Assembly (NCBI GenBank): GCA_016790765.1
Contig: JAEUMZ010000137.1
Span: 1 to 40,854, forward strand
Length of the DNA: 40,854 nucleotides
DNA from: Betaproteobacteria bacterium
GTDB lineage: Bacteria > Pseudomonadota > Gammaproteobacteria > Burkholderiales > Usitatibacteraceae
Direction: 5' to 3'
The first letter of the stretch is position 1, and every line of letters begins with the position of its first letter. The notes beneath the pieces were generated by a model. The model did no database searches. It was not told the origin of the DNA and saw nothing but the letters and a program-made list of their open reading frames with translations. The position numbers and the translations under genes are program-made. Shown piece by piece: positions 1 through 9,163 of this stretch.

Positions 1-255
1 GGACTGGCGCGTCTGGCCCTCGTGCGAGGCGGTGGCCAGATCGAGCGCGGCCTCCACCTTGGCCACGTCGGCCGGCTTCAAGTAGGCCTCGATGAGCGAG
101 CGGAATGCCGCCGCCTGGTCGTCCGCCTCGATGGGAAGGGCGACCTCGGGCAGGATCGACAGCGAGGTCGGGGCGCTTGGCGTGCTGGAAGGCGTGCCGC
201 GGTTGCGGGCAGCGCCCTTGGAAGCCGGGTCGGTGGCGGGCGTGGGCGAGGTCAT
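1..255 (-). CDS. spoT: RelA/SpoT-family (p)ppGpp synthetase/hydrolase, N-terminal part
   Basis: Partial gene: 85 codons from an ATG at 255 run off the left edge. The protein starts MTSPTPATDPASK, has a low-complexity Thr/Ser/Pro lead of about 40 residues, then the segment YLKPADVAKVEAALDLATA followed by SHEGQTRQS, which is the start of the HD hydrolase domain in RelA/SpoT enzymes (the family usually continues with GEPYITHP). The enzymes make and degrade the stringent-response alarmone (p)ppGpp in the cytoplasm. It lies 28 nt downstream of rpoZ, the order gmk-rpoZ-spoT being standard in proteobacteria; that context favours the bifunctional SpoT type over RelA, but the catalytic domains are outside the window. 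Confidence 0.9.
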   Translation of the reverse strand, partial: MTSPTPATDPASKGAARNRGTPSSTPSAPTSLSILPEVALPIEADDQAAAFRSLIEAYLKPADVAKVEAALDLATASHEGQTRQS

Positions 256-283
256 CGCGTCAGTGCCACCACCGGCCCCGGGG

Positions 284-514
284 TTACATCTCGGGAATCG
301 CCGCGACGGGCGGGGGCGGCGGGTTCAGGATGTCCGCCGTCACGTGGCCCATCGCGATTTCGCGCAGGGCAATCACGGTGGGCTTGTCCTTGCCCGCTTC
401 CACGTAGGGTGCAGCGCCGAGCGCGAGCTGGCGCGCACGGGTGGTGGCCGCGAGCGTAAGCTCGAAGCGGTTGGGGATCAGCTTGATGCAATCGTCAACG
501 GTGATGCGGGCCAT
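284..514 (-). CDS. rpoZ: DNA-directed RNA polymerase omega subunit
   Basis: A 76-residue protein starting [19 protein letters not shown], followed by the family core TTRARQL and [13 protein letters not shown]. Omega binds the beta' subunit, helps RNA polymerase assembly and forms part of a ppGpp site in proteobacteria, which fits its place directly before spoT. The ATG at 514 was chosen because the family starts with MAR(I/V)T; an upstream in-frame ATG at 562 would add 16 unrelated residues. It is shorter than the E. coli protein (about 91 aa) and ends in a Pro-rich stretch ([13 protein letters not shown]), as in many betaproteobacterial forms. Confidence 0.96.
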   Translation of the reverse strand: MARITVDDCIKLIPNRFELTLAATTRARQLALGAAPYVEAGKDKPTVIALREIAMGHVTADILNPPPPPVAAIPEM

Positions 515-546
515 ACGCGTGCTCCAAAACTTCTCAGCAAAGCCCG

Positions 547-567
547 CGCCATGCATATGCATTGGCG
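547..567. promoter_or_regulatory. near-perfect palindrome upstream of rpoZ
   Basis: A 21-nt near-palindrome centred on ATGCATATGCAT with flanking CGCC and GGCG arms, broken only by one extra T on the right side. It lies in the 72-nt gap between gmk and rpoZ, 33 nt upstream of the rpoZ start. It could be an RNA hairpin in the gmk-rpoZ transcript, an operator or a processing site; nothing in the sequence decides which. Confidence 0.3.
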
Positions 568-586
568 TGAGCAGGTGCTTACATTA

Positions 587-1204
587 CTATTGGGCTGCGC
601 GAACCGAAGCGAACAGCGCAGCGTGTTGAGACAGTTGCCGTTTTGCCGTCAACCGCACGGCGCGGACGATCGCTTGCAGATCGCTCACAGCAGCGTCAAA
701 TTCACTGTTGATAATAACATAGTCGGCTTCCGGGGCATGCTCCAGATCCTCGTTCACCGCCGCAAGCCGGCGCTCGATGACCTCGGCCGGATCCTTGCCG
801 CGCTTGACCAGCCGCTCGCGCAGCACGTCGATCGACGGCGGCAGGATGTAGATGTAGGCCATTTCCGGGAACAGCTTGCGCACATTGCGTGCGCCTTGCC
901 AGTCGATCTCCAGCACCACGTCGCGGCCCTGCTCGCGCGTGTCCTCGATCCATTTCTTCGACGTGCCATAGAGGTTGCCGTACACCTCGGCGTATTCGAG
1001 GAACTCGCCCCTGGCGATGCGCGCCTCGAATTCGGCGCGCGAGACAAAGAAATACTCGCGCCCCGACACCTCCCCCGGCCGCGCCGCGCGCGTGGTGGTC
1101 GAAATCGACAGCGCCAGCCCCGGCTCCTTCAGCAACAGGGCATCCACCAGGCTCGACTTGCCTGCGCCGGACGGGGCGACGACGGTGTAAAGGCAGCCGG
1201 TCAT
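587..1204 (-). CDS. gmk: guanylate kinase
   Basis: A 205-residue cytoplasmic enzyme that phosphorylates GMP to GDP with ATP. The P-loop is near the N-terminus (VVAPSGAGKSSLVDALL), followed by the GMP-binding region (ISTTTRAARPGEVSGREYFF), the YAEVYGNLYGTSK segment and VLEIDWQGARNVRK, all typical of Gmk. Length matches the family (about 205 aa). The ATG at 1204 directly precedes TGCLYTVVAPSGAG; an in-frame extension to 1270 would translate the Ser/Pro-encoding G-rich repeat and is unlikely. It is followed by rpoZ on the same strand and preceded by yicC across a repeat-filled gap of 164 nt. Confidence 0.97.
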   Translation of the reverse strand: MTGCLYTVVAPSGAGKSSLVDALLLKEPGLALSISTTTRAARPGEVSGREYFFVSRAEFEARIARGEFLEYAEVYGNLYGTSKKWIEDTREQGRDVVLEIDWQGARNVRKLFPEMAYIYILPPSIDVLRERLVKRGKDPAEVIERRLAAVNEDLEHAPEADYVIINSEFDAAVSDLQAIVRAVRLTAKRQLSQHAALFASVRAAQ

Positions 1205-1368
1205 TGGGAGGGGGCTGGGGACTGGGGACTGGGGACTGGGGGATTCGCGCTGTGTTGGGGGACGCGACAAAGTGGACGCATTTCCGTTGGCACAGGCATG
1301 TCCGTGCGCGCGAGTTGTCGATCAATCAAGAACACCCTAGCCCCCAGCCCCTAATCCCGAGCCCCGCT
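1205..1368. repeat. G-rich tandem repeat in inverted arrangement between gmk and yicC
   Basis: The whole gmk-yicC gap. On the left (about 1206-1246) the 7-mer ACTGGGG repeats in tandem (GGGACTGGGGACTGGGG and similar), ending GGATTCG. On the right (about 1334-1367) comes the complementary C-rich form (CCTAGCCCCCAGCCCCTAAT), so the two flanks are inverted with respect to each other around a core of about 90 nt. The core itself has short inverted ends (GCGACAA near 1263 and TTGTCG near 1315). Similar GGGACT/GGGATTCG intergenic repeats are familiar in GC-rich proteobacteria; function unknown. Confidence 0.65.
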
Positions 1369-2232
1369 TCACTCAATATTCTGCACCTGCTCGCGCATCT
1401 GCTCGATGAGCACCTTCAATTCTATCGACGCCTTGGTGGAATCGACGGCGACCGATTTCGAGCCCAGCGTGTTGGATTCGCGGTTCAGTTCCTGCATCAG
1501 GAAATCGAGCCGCTTGCCCGCGGCGCCGCCCTGCTTGAGCACGCGGCGCACCTCGCCCACGTGCGCGGCCAGCCGCCCCAGTTCCTCGGCCACGTCGACC
1601 TTGGAAGCGAACAGCACCACCTCTTGTTTCAAGCGGTCCTCGCTGGCTGCGCCGGACAGCGCCTCATCGATTTTCTGGCGCAGCTTTTCCTGGTACTGGG
1701 CCACCATCTGCGGCACCAGCGGCGCGACCTCGGCGAGGATTGCCTGCATGCGCGTGAGGCGTTCCTCGATCAGCAGCGCGAGTTTGGCGCCTTCGCGTTC
1801 GCGGGTGGCGTTGAGGTCCTTGAGGGCCTGGCCGAACAGCGCCAGCAAGCCCTGGCGGGCGTCCTCGCTGGCGGCCGATTCGTTGGCCATCACACCCGGC
1901 GCATGCATGACTTCCCACACCGACAACGGCCGCGCGTCGAAGCGCTTGAGGATCTGCTGCTGCGTGTCGGCCAGCGCGGCCAGCGCCTCGGCATTGGGTT
2001 GCAGGGCCTCGCGGGTGGCCACCGCCGTGAACGTCACGCGGCAATCGACCTTGCCGCGCGTGAGGCCGGCGGCCAGCGCCTCGCGCATCGGGCCCTCCAG
2101 CACGCGCCACTCCTCGGGCATGCGCGTGGCAAACTCCAGATAGCGATGGTTGACCGACTTGAGTTCCAGCGCAAAGCGGCCGCCGGGCACGTCGCCCGCC
2201 ACTGCCGCAAAACCGGTCATGCTCTTGATCAT
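1369..2232 (-). CDS. yicC: YicC-family endoribonuclease
   Basis: A 287-residue protein starting MIKSMTGFAAVAGDVPGG, the hallmark N-terminus of YicC proteins, with ELKSVNHRYLEFATRMPEE following, and the conserved C-terminus KRLDFLMQELNRESNTLGSK. E. coli YicC is an RNase involved in small-RNA turnover. The ATG at 2232 is used; a TTG two codons upstream is also in frame but the family begins MI(R/K)SMTGF. It sits upstream of gmk on the same strand, a linkage common in bacteria, and is divergent from the kinase gene at 2432. Confidence 0.93.
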   Translation of the reverse strand: MIKSMTGFAAVAGDVPGGRFALELKSVNHRYLEFATRMPEEWRVLEGPMREALAAGLTRGKVDCRVTFTAVATREALQPNAEALAALADTQQQILKRFDARPLSVWEVMHAPGVMANESAASEDARQGLLALFGQALKDLNATREREGAKLALLIEERLTRMQAILAEVAPLVPQMVAQYQEKLRQKIDEALSGAASEDRLKQEVVLFASKVDVAEELGRLAAHVGEVRRVLKQGGAAGKRLDFLMQELNRESNTLGSKSVAVDSTKASIELKVLIEQMREQVQNIE

Positions 2233-2342
2233 GCACAAGTCCTCGAGTTGGGCCGCGACGGGAAACAGCGCCGCGCGGGAATGTCCGGGCTGCCCGCCGC
2301 AATCCGTGGAAGAATCACGGGATCCCGGCTTTTGCTTTCTTT

Positions 2343-2377
2343 ATTTACAAGCACTTGGCAAGACGGGACAATTATAG
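2343..2377. promoter_or_regulatory. candidate face-to-face promoters between yicC and the kinase gene
   Basis: This AT-rich patch is the only one in the 199-nt divergent gap. On the minus strand TTGTCC (2371-2366) and GTAAAT (2348-2343) are separated by 17 nt, a plausible sigma-70 promoter for yicC. On the plus strand TTTACA (2344-2349) and ACAATT (2368-2373) are 18 nt apart and could serve the kinase gene. The two would overlap and compete. This rests on motif reading only. Confidence 0.3.
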
Positions 2378-2431
2378 CCCGGCGCATCCGGATCGCCCCT
2401 TCAACGGGCACGTGCGGCCGGTGCATCCAAC

Positions 2432-3406
2432 ATGGCATCGCAAACCAACCATCCGCTGCCCAACGGGTACCAGCTCAACCAATACACGATCGAAAAACTG
2501 CTGTCGTCCGGCGGATTCTCGATCGTCTATCTGGCATGCGACGCGGAAGGCCGCCCGGTGGCGATCAAGGAGTACCTGCCCGCGGCGCTGGTGATCCGCG
2601 TCGATGGCGCGGAAGTGCAGATCAACTCGGAGGAGAACCTGGCCGTGTTCCGCCACGGGCTGAAGTGCTTTTTCGAGGAGGGCCGCTCGCTGGCCACCAT
2701 CTCGCACCCGAACGTGGTGGGTGTGGAGAACTTCTTCCGCGCCAACGAAACCGTGTACATGGTGATGCAGTACGTGCGCGGCCGCACGTTGCAGTTCCAC
2801 ATCCAGCGCCACCGGCAGGAGTTCAGCGAAAGCTTCATCCGCCGCCTGTTCACGCATGCCCTGAACGGCCTGCGCGAAGTGCACGCCAAGAAGCTGCTGC
2901 ACCTGGACATCAAGCCGGCCAACATCTACATCACCATGGAAGGCAAGCCGGTCCTGCTCGATTTCGGCGCGGCGCGCCAGGCGCTGACCTCCGATGCCCC
3001 GCGCCTGCGGCCCATGTACACGGCCGGCTATGCGGCGCCGGAGCAGTACAAGAGCATGGATTCGCTGGGACCGTGGACCGACATCTACGCCGTGGGGGCC
3101 ACGATCTACACCTGCATCACCGGCACCCATCCGCAGCCGGCCAACGAGCGCGAGGCCGAGGACCGCATGGTGCCGGCGCGCGAGCTGGCCGCGCAGTCGC
3201 TGTCGCAGGACCTGTTCGACATCGTCGACTGGTGCCTGAAACTCGACCACCTGGAGCGCCCGCAGACCGCGTTCGAGCTGCAGAAGGCGCTGATGCGCGA
3301 GGTGAAGGACCTGCCGGTGATCGAACCGGCGGCCAACGAGGTGGTGGTGGACGAGGAATCGCTCGCCGACCGGCTCAAGCGCACGCTCAACAAGAAGATC
3401 TTCTGA
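2432..3406 (+). CDS. Hanks-type serine/threonine protein kinase
   Basis: A 324-residue soluble kinase. Visible motifs: Gly-rich loop LLSSGGFSIVYLA (24-35), catalytic lysine in VAIKEY (K46), catalytic loop HLDIKPAN (H157-N164, HLD instead of HRD), DFG (177-179) and APE (202-204). No transmembrane segment or PASTA repeats are present, so it is a cytoplasmic kinase rather than a cell-wall sensor; the tail after about residue 285 is short and ends in basic residues. The stop codon overlaps the start of the phosphatase gene by one base (TGATG), so kinase and phosphatase are probably co-translated and act on the same substrates. Substrate unknown. Confidence 0.93.
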   Translation: MASQTNHPLPNGYQLNQYTIEKLLSSGGFSIVYLACDAEGRPVAIKEYLPAALVIRVDGAEVQINSEENLAVFRHGLKCFFEEGRSLATISHPNVVGVENFFRANETVYMVMQYVRGRTLQFHIQRHRQEFSESFIRRLFTHALNGLREVHAKKLLHLDIKPANIYITMEGKPVLLDFGAARQALTSDAPRLRPMYTAGYAAPEQYKSMDSLGPWTDIYAVGATIYTCITGTHPQPANEREAEDRMVPARELAAQSLSQDLFDIVDWCLKLDHLERPQTAFELQKALMREVKDLPVIEPAANEVVVDEESLADRLKRTLNKKIF

Positions 3407-4314
3407 TGCGCTTCACCATTTTCCAGGACAGCCTGATCGGCGGCCGCAAGGTCAACCAGGACCGGCTGGCCTACTCGTACTCGAAGGATGTGCTGCTGCT
3501 GGTGATCGCCGACGGCATGGGCGGCCACGCGCGCGGCGAGCTGGCCGCCGAGATCGCCGTCAACACCATGACCTCGCGCTTCGAGCGCGAAGCGCGCGCT
3601 GCGCTGCGCCGCCCGAAGGAATTCCTCGACACCGCGTTCCACTCCGCGCACCGCGCCATCGTCGCCTTCGCCGACCAGCACGACATGCTCGAATGCCCGC
3701 GCACCACGCTGGTGGCGTGCATCCTGCAGGGCGGCAAGGCGTACTGGGCGCACTCGGGCGATTCGCGGCTCTACGTGCTGCGCGGCGGTAAGCTCGCGGC
3801 CACCACGGTCGACCACTCGCGCGTGCAGCAGCTGATCGACTCGGGCGTCATCACCAAGGCGCAGGCCGCCACCCACCCGGAGCGCAACAAGATCTACAAC
3901 TGCCTGGGCGGGGTGCTGCCGCCGCTGATCACGCATTCCGAGGAGTGGACCCTCAAGGTCGGCGACACGCTGCTGTTGTCCACCGACGGGTTCTGGGGCC
4001 CGCTGGATTCCGATTTCATCGCGCACAAGGTCAACCAGACCAGCCTCACCGCCATCGTGCCGGCCCTGATGCAGGAGGCGCAGAAAAAGGCCGGCGCCGA
4101 TTCGGACAACCTCTCCGTGATCGGCGTGACCTGGGAGCTGCAGGACGACGAGGAGCCGGCCAACACCGTCACCATCACCGAGCCGATGCAAGGCTTCACC
4201 ACCTCCTCGCTCAACAGCAAGGCCCCCGGCGCCTTCAAGGATGAAATCTCCGACGACGAGATCCAGCGCGCCATCGACGAGATCCAGTCGGCGATCAAGA
4301 AGGTGAATCGCTGA
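3406..4314 (+). CDS. PP2C-family serine/threonine protein phosphatase
   Basis: A 302-residue metal-dependent phosphatase. The PP2C signature residues are all visible: NQDR at 17-20, ADGMGGHARGE at 35-45, then AHSGDSRLYVLRGGK, LLLSTDGFWGPL and DSDNLSVIGV near the end of the catalytic domain (about residue 240). About 60 further residues follow, acidic and with repeats of the DEIQ(R/S)AIDEIQSAI type, possibly a short amphipathic helix. It is coupled to the upstream kinase by the overlapping TGATG. The pair would form a reversible Ser/Thr phosphorylation switch; the location inside the yicC-rph block is a recurring betaproteobacterial arrangement. Confidence 0.93.
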   Translation: MRFTIFQDSLIGGRKVNQDRLAYSYSKDVLLLVIADGMGGHARGELAAEIAVNTMTSRFEREARAALRRPKEFLDTAFHSAHRAIVAFADQHDMLECPRTTLVACILQGGKAYWAHSGDSRLYVLRGGKLAATTVDHSRVQQLIDSGVITKAQAATHPERNKIYNCLGGVLPPLITHSEEWTLKVGDTLLLSTDGFWGPLDSDFIAHKVNQTSLTAIVPALMQEAQKKAGADSDNLSVIGVTWELQDDEEPANTVTITEPMQGFTTSSLNSKAPGAFKDEISDDEIQRAIDEIQSAIKKVNR

Positions 4315-4386
4315 TGGCCGCACACTGCGGCTTGCCCGGCGCATGTCGTGCGCCCGGATTCCCCACGCCAACATTTCCCTGACCCC

Positions 4387-5106
4387 ATGCCCCGCTTCGA
4401 ACTTCGCGCCCCGGACCAACTGCGCCCCGTGCGCATCACCCGCCGTTACACACGGTATGCCGAAGGCTCGGTGCTGGTCGAAATGGGCCACACCCAGGTC
4501 CTGTGCACCGCCAGTGTCGAGGAGCGCGTGCCGCCGCACAAGAAGGGCAGCGGCGAGGGCTGGGTGACCGCCGAGTACGGCATGCTGCCGCGCGCCACGC
4601 ACACGCGCGGCGACCGCGAGGCCGCGCGCGGCAAGCAGTCCGGCCGCACGCAGGAAATCCAACGCCTGATCGGCCGCTCACTGCGTTGCGTGACCGACCT
4701 GGCGGCGCTCGGCGAACGCATGGTCACGCTCGACTGCGATGTCCTGCAAGCCGACGGCGGCACGCGCTGCGCGTCGATCACCGGCGCCTACGTGGCGCTG
4801 CACGACGCCGTCGCGGGATTGCTCGCCGCCGGCAAGCTCCCCGCCTCGCCCCTGCGCGATGCGGTCGCGGCGGTATCGGTGGGCATCGGCGCCGACGGCC
4901 CGCTGCTCGACCTCGACTACGCGGAAGACTCGACCTGCGAGACCGACATGAACCTGGTGATGACGGGCGCCGGGCGCTTCGTCGAGATCCAGGGCACGGC
5001 CGAGGGCTCGCCGTTTTCACGCGCCGAGCTTGACGCATTGCTCGCGCTCGGCGAGCGCGGCGTGCGCGCGTTGATCGCGGCGCAACGGGACGCACTGGGG
5101 ACCTGA
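4387..5106 (+). CDS. rph: ribonuclease PH
   Basis: A 239-residue phosphorolytic 3'-exoribonuclease that trims tRNA 3' ends. The sequence reads [21 protein letters not shown], then [37 protein letters not shown], the [14 protein letters not shown] motif and [18 protein letters not shown], all diagnostic for RNase PH, and ends with the LDLDYAEDS and [13 protein letters not shown] motifs. Length fits the family. The ATG at 4387 matches the usual MR/MPR start; an alternative start at 4348 would add 13 unrelated residues. In many relatives rph is followed by rdgB; here an ABC exporter gene follows instead. Confidence 0.97.
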   Translation: MPRFELRAPDQLRPVRITRRYTRYAEGSVLVEMGHTQVLCTASVEERVPPHKKGSGEGWVTAEYGMLPRATHTRGDREAARGKQSGRTQEIQRLIGRSLRCVTDLAALGERMVTLDCDVLQADGGTRCASITGAYVALHDAVAGLLAAGKLPASPLRDAVAAVSVGIGADGPLLDLDYAEDSTCETDMNLVMTGAGRFVEIQGTAEGSPFSRAELDALLALGERGVRALIAAQRDALGT

Positions 5107-5212
5107 GGCAACGGGCCGCGACGTCGTCGCAGCCTTGATCGCCTGCATGCAGTGACACACTGCGCGTCGCGCATTCCCCGTAGAATCGCGCGACCTTCCT
5201 GCACCCATCATC

Positions 5213-7084
<1,872 letters not shown>

Positions 7085-7479
7085 CCGGGTGCGCATCAAG
7101 GGGCGCCGCGTGCGCACCGGCGGTTGACCTTGCACAAACGCCAAGCTGCAGCGGCGTCGCAAAATCTCCCGGTCATTTCACGGCACCGCGCACCCTTGTC
7201 CATGACCGCACGCCGGCAAGATTCCGTCGGCGCGGCAATCGCCCACTGCATCACCCATGGCGCCGGTGCGCTGCACTTTTTCGCGGCGCTGTTCTTCGTG
7301 ATTCCCCGAACGGCAAAGTCCAGACTGGGCGCGGCGTTTGGGGCACAATCGGCCTGAACATCGCGCCAGTGCTTGTGTTTGATGCCGCTATCGGGCCATG
7401 CGACCTGTTTGACGTGGCGCAACGCGCGCATGCGGCACGCGCCGACAATGGCGCTGTCGCTCCCGAACGCACGTTCCGC
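7085..7479 (+). other. intergenic region upstream of the TPP-dependent decarboxylase
   Basis: A 395-nt gap between the ABC exporter and the decarboxylase. It contains one member of the dispersed hairpin family (7321-7375). Short open frames exist, for example 77 codons from 7124, but none has a recognisable motif or convincing ribosome binding site, and I do not call them genes. The decarboxylase promoter should lie in the 100 nt between the hairpin and 7480 but I see no strong -35/-10 pair. Confidence 0.5.
7321..7375 (-). repeat. dispersed hairpin element, copy 1 (degenerate)
   Basis: About 55 nt that align with the reverse complement of the hairpins at 16172-16227 and 21972-22027. Shared blocks are GCGCGGCGTTTGGGG, the CGCGCCAGTGCTTG arm and flanking GGCAAAGTC and GTGTTTGATG, which correspond to GGCAAAATC and GGTTTGGTG at copy 3. 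The left arm (CAGACTGGGCGCG) has drifted from AAGCACTGGCGCG, so the stem is imperfect here. It lies between genes, 236 nt after the ABC exporter. Confidence 0.65.
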
Positions 7480-9144
7480 ATGCCCATGACCCTCGTCGAA
7501 TCGCTGCTCCACGCGCTCAAGGCCCACGGCGGGCGCCAGATCTTCGGCATCCCCGGCGATTTCGCCCTGCCGTTTTTCAAGATCGCGGAGGCCTCCGGCA
7601 TCCTGCCGCTCTACACGCTGTCGCACGAGCCCTCGCTCGGTTTCGCCGCCGATGCCGCCGCACGTCTGCAGGGCGGCCTGGGCATCGCGGCGGTGACCTA
7701 CGGCGCCGGGGCGCTCAATCTGGTGAACCCGGTGGCGCAGGCCTATGCGGAGAAATCGCCCGTGGTGGTGATCTCCGGCGCACCCGGCCGCCGCGAGGCG
7801 TCCTACGGCTTGTTGCTGCATCACCAGGTCAAGACGCTGGATTCGCAGTTCGAGATCTTCCGCCACATCACCTGTGCGCAGGCGCGCCTGGACCACGCCG
7901 AGACCGCGCCGGCCGAGATCGCGCGCGTGCTGGCGCGCTGCGTGCGCGAATCGCGCCCGGTGTACCTGGAGGTGCCGCGCGATAGGGCGGACGTGCCCTG
8001 CCTGCCGGTGGTCCCGGTGCCGCCGGCGCCCGTCGATGCCGAGGCGCTCGATGCGTGTGCCACCGAGATCCTCGGCCAGCTCGCGCGCGCCAGTGCGCCG
8101 GTGCTGATGGCCGGCGTCGAGGTGCGCCGCTTCGGCGAGGAGGACGCGGTGGCCGAACTGGCGCGCCGCCTCGGCGTGCCGGTGGTCACCAGCCTGATGG
8201 GCACCGGCCTCTTGGCCGAGGCGCATCCGCCACCGCGCGGGGCCTACCTGGGCCTCGCAGGGGATCCGGCGATCAGCGACCTGGTCGAACGCTCCGATGC
8301 GCTGTTGATGCTCGGCGTGATCCTCTCCGACACCAACTTCGGCGCCTCCGGCCGCCGCATCGACCTGCGCCGCGCGATCCGCATCGGCGACGGCCAGGTG
8401 GAACTCGGCTACCACGTGTACCGCGACCTGCCGCTGTCCGCGGTGGTGCACGCGCTGTTGGACAAACTGCCGGCGCGCGCACCGGCGCCGCCCGCACCGC
8501 CCGTGCCGGCCGCCCGGCCCGACAGCGATGCAGCGTCCGCCCTGTGCCCGCAATCGATCGCACGCGAGGTCAACCGCATGATGCGGCGCCATGGCCGCTT
8601 TCCGCTCGCCATCGACGTCGGCGACTGCCTGTTCACCGCGCTCGAGATCGACCATTCACACCGTGTGGCGCCGGGCTATTACGCCTCGATGGGTTTCGCC
8701 GTGCCGGCGGCATTGGGCCTGCAGGCGGCCAGCGGCCGGCGGCCGATCGCGCTGGTCGGCGACGGCGCCTTCGGCATGACCGGCCTCGAGCTGGGCCATT
8801 GCGCCCGCTACGGCTGGGACCCGATCGTGATCGTGCAGAACAACGCCGGTTGGGGCATGCTGCAGAGCTTCGAGCCCGCCCTCGCGCTCAATCGCCTGGG
8901 CAACTGGGATTTCGCGCGCATCGCCGAGGGGCTGGGCGGCGTGGGACTCACGGCACGGACCTGCGGCGAACTCGCCCACGCCCTCGAGACCGCCGTCCGT
9001 ACGCGCGGGCGTTTCGTGTTGATCGATGCGGTGATCCCGCCCGGTGCGATTTCGCCGGCCTTGCAGCGCTATGTCGATGCGGTGCGGCGGCTGTCGGCCG
9101 ATCCGCCGGTGCCGGCGCCGCCGGCGCCCGTCGCCGCGCACTGA
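7480..9144 (+). CDS. TPP-dependent indolepyruvate/phenylpyruvate decarboxylase-like enzyme
   Basis: A 554-residue thiamine diphosphate enzyme. It closely follows the Azospirillum phenylpyruvate/indole-3-pyruvate decarboxylase pattern: an IFGIPGDFALPFFKIAEASG block near the N-terminus, LSHEPSLGFAADAAARL with the cofactor-activating Glu (E50), AAVTYGAGALNLVN, AYAEKSPVVVISGAPG, a central domain with PVLMAGVEVRRFGEED, and the TPP/Mg motif beginning GDGAFGMTG and ending NN (about 427-456). Such enzymes decarboxylate aromatic 2-oxo acids, giving indole-acetaldehyde or phenylacetaldehyde (auxin or Ehrlich-type routes). The substrate is inferred from overall similarity. A second in-frame ATG at 7486 is equally possible. 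A Pro/Ala linker lies near residue 335. It ends 19 nt from the convergent GGDEF-EAL gene. Confidence 0.86.
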   Translation: MPMTLVESLLHALKAHGGRQIFGIPGDFALPFFKIAEASGILPLYTLSHEPSLGFAADAAARLQGGLGIAAVTYGAGALNLVNPVAQAYAEKSPVVVISGAPGRREASYGLLLHHQVKTLDSQFEIFRHITCAQARLDHAETAPAEIARVLARCVRESRPVYLEVPRDRADVPCLPVVPVPPAPVDAEALDACATEILGQLARASAPVLMAGVEVRRFGEEDAVAELARRLGVPVVTSLMGTGLLAEAHPPPRGAYLGLAGDPAISDLVERSDALLMLGVILSDTNFGASGRRIDLRRAIRIGDGQVELGYHVYRDLPLSAVVHALLDKLPARAPAPPAPPVPAARPDSDAASALCPQSIAREVNRMMRRHGRFPLAIDVGDCLFTALEIDHSHRVAPGYYASMGFAVPAALGLQAASGRRPIALVGDGAFGMTGLELGHCARYGWDPIVIVQNNAGWGMLQSFEPALALNRLGNWDFARIAEGLGGVGLTARTCGELAHALETAVRTRGRFVLIDAVIPPGAISPALQRYVDAVRRLSADPPVPAPPAPVAAH

Positions 9145-9163
9145 GTACGGCGCAATATCCGCG

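Noticed and set aside
1206..1246. Tandem G-rich repeat as a CRISPR array
   Set aside because: Units are 7 nt without unique spacers; no cas genes nearby.
889..4314. Long plus-strand open frame running into the phosphatase gene
   Set aside because: Only the part from 3406 matches a known family; the upstream part is antisense to gmk and yicC and out of frame with the kinase. High GC creates such open frames.
7124..7357. 77-codon open frame in the gap before the decarboxylase
   Set aside because: No family resemblance, overlaps the hairpin element, and no convincing ribosome binding site.
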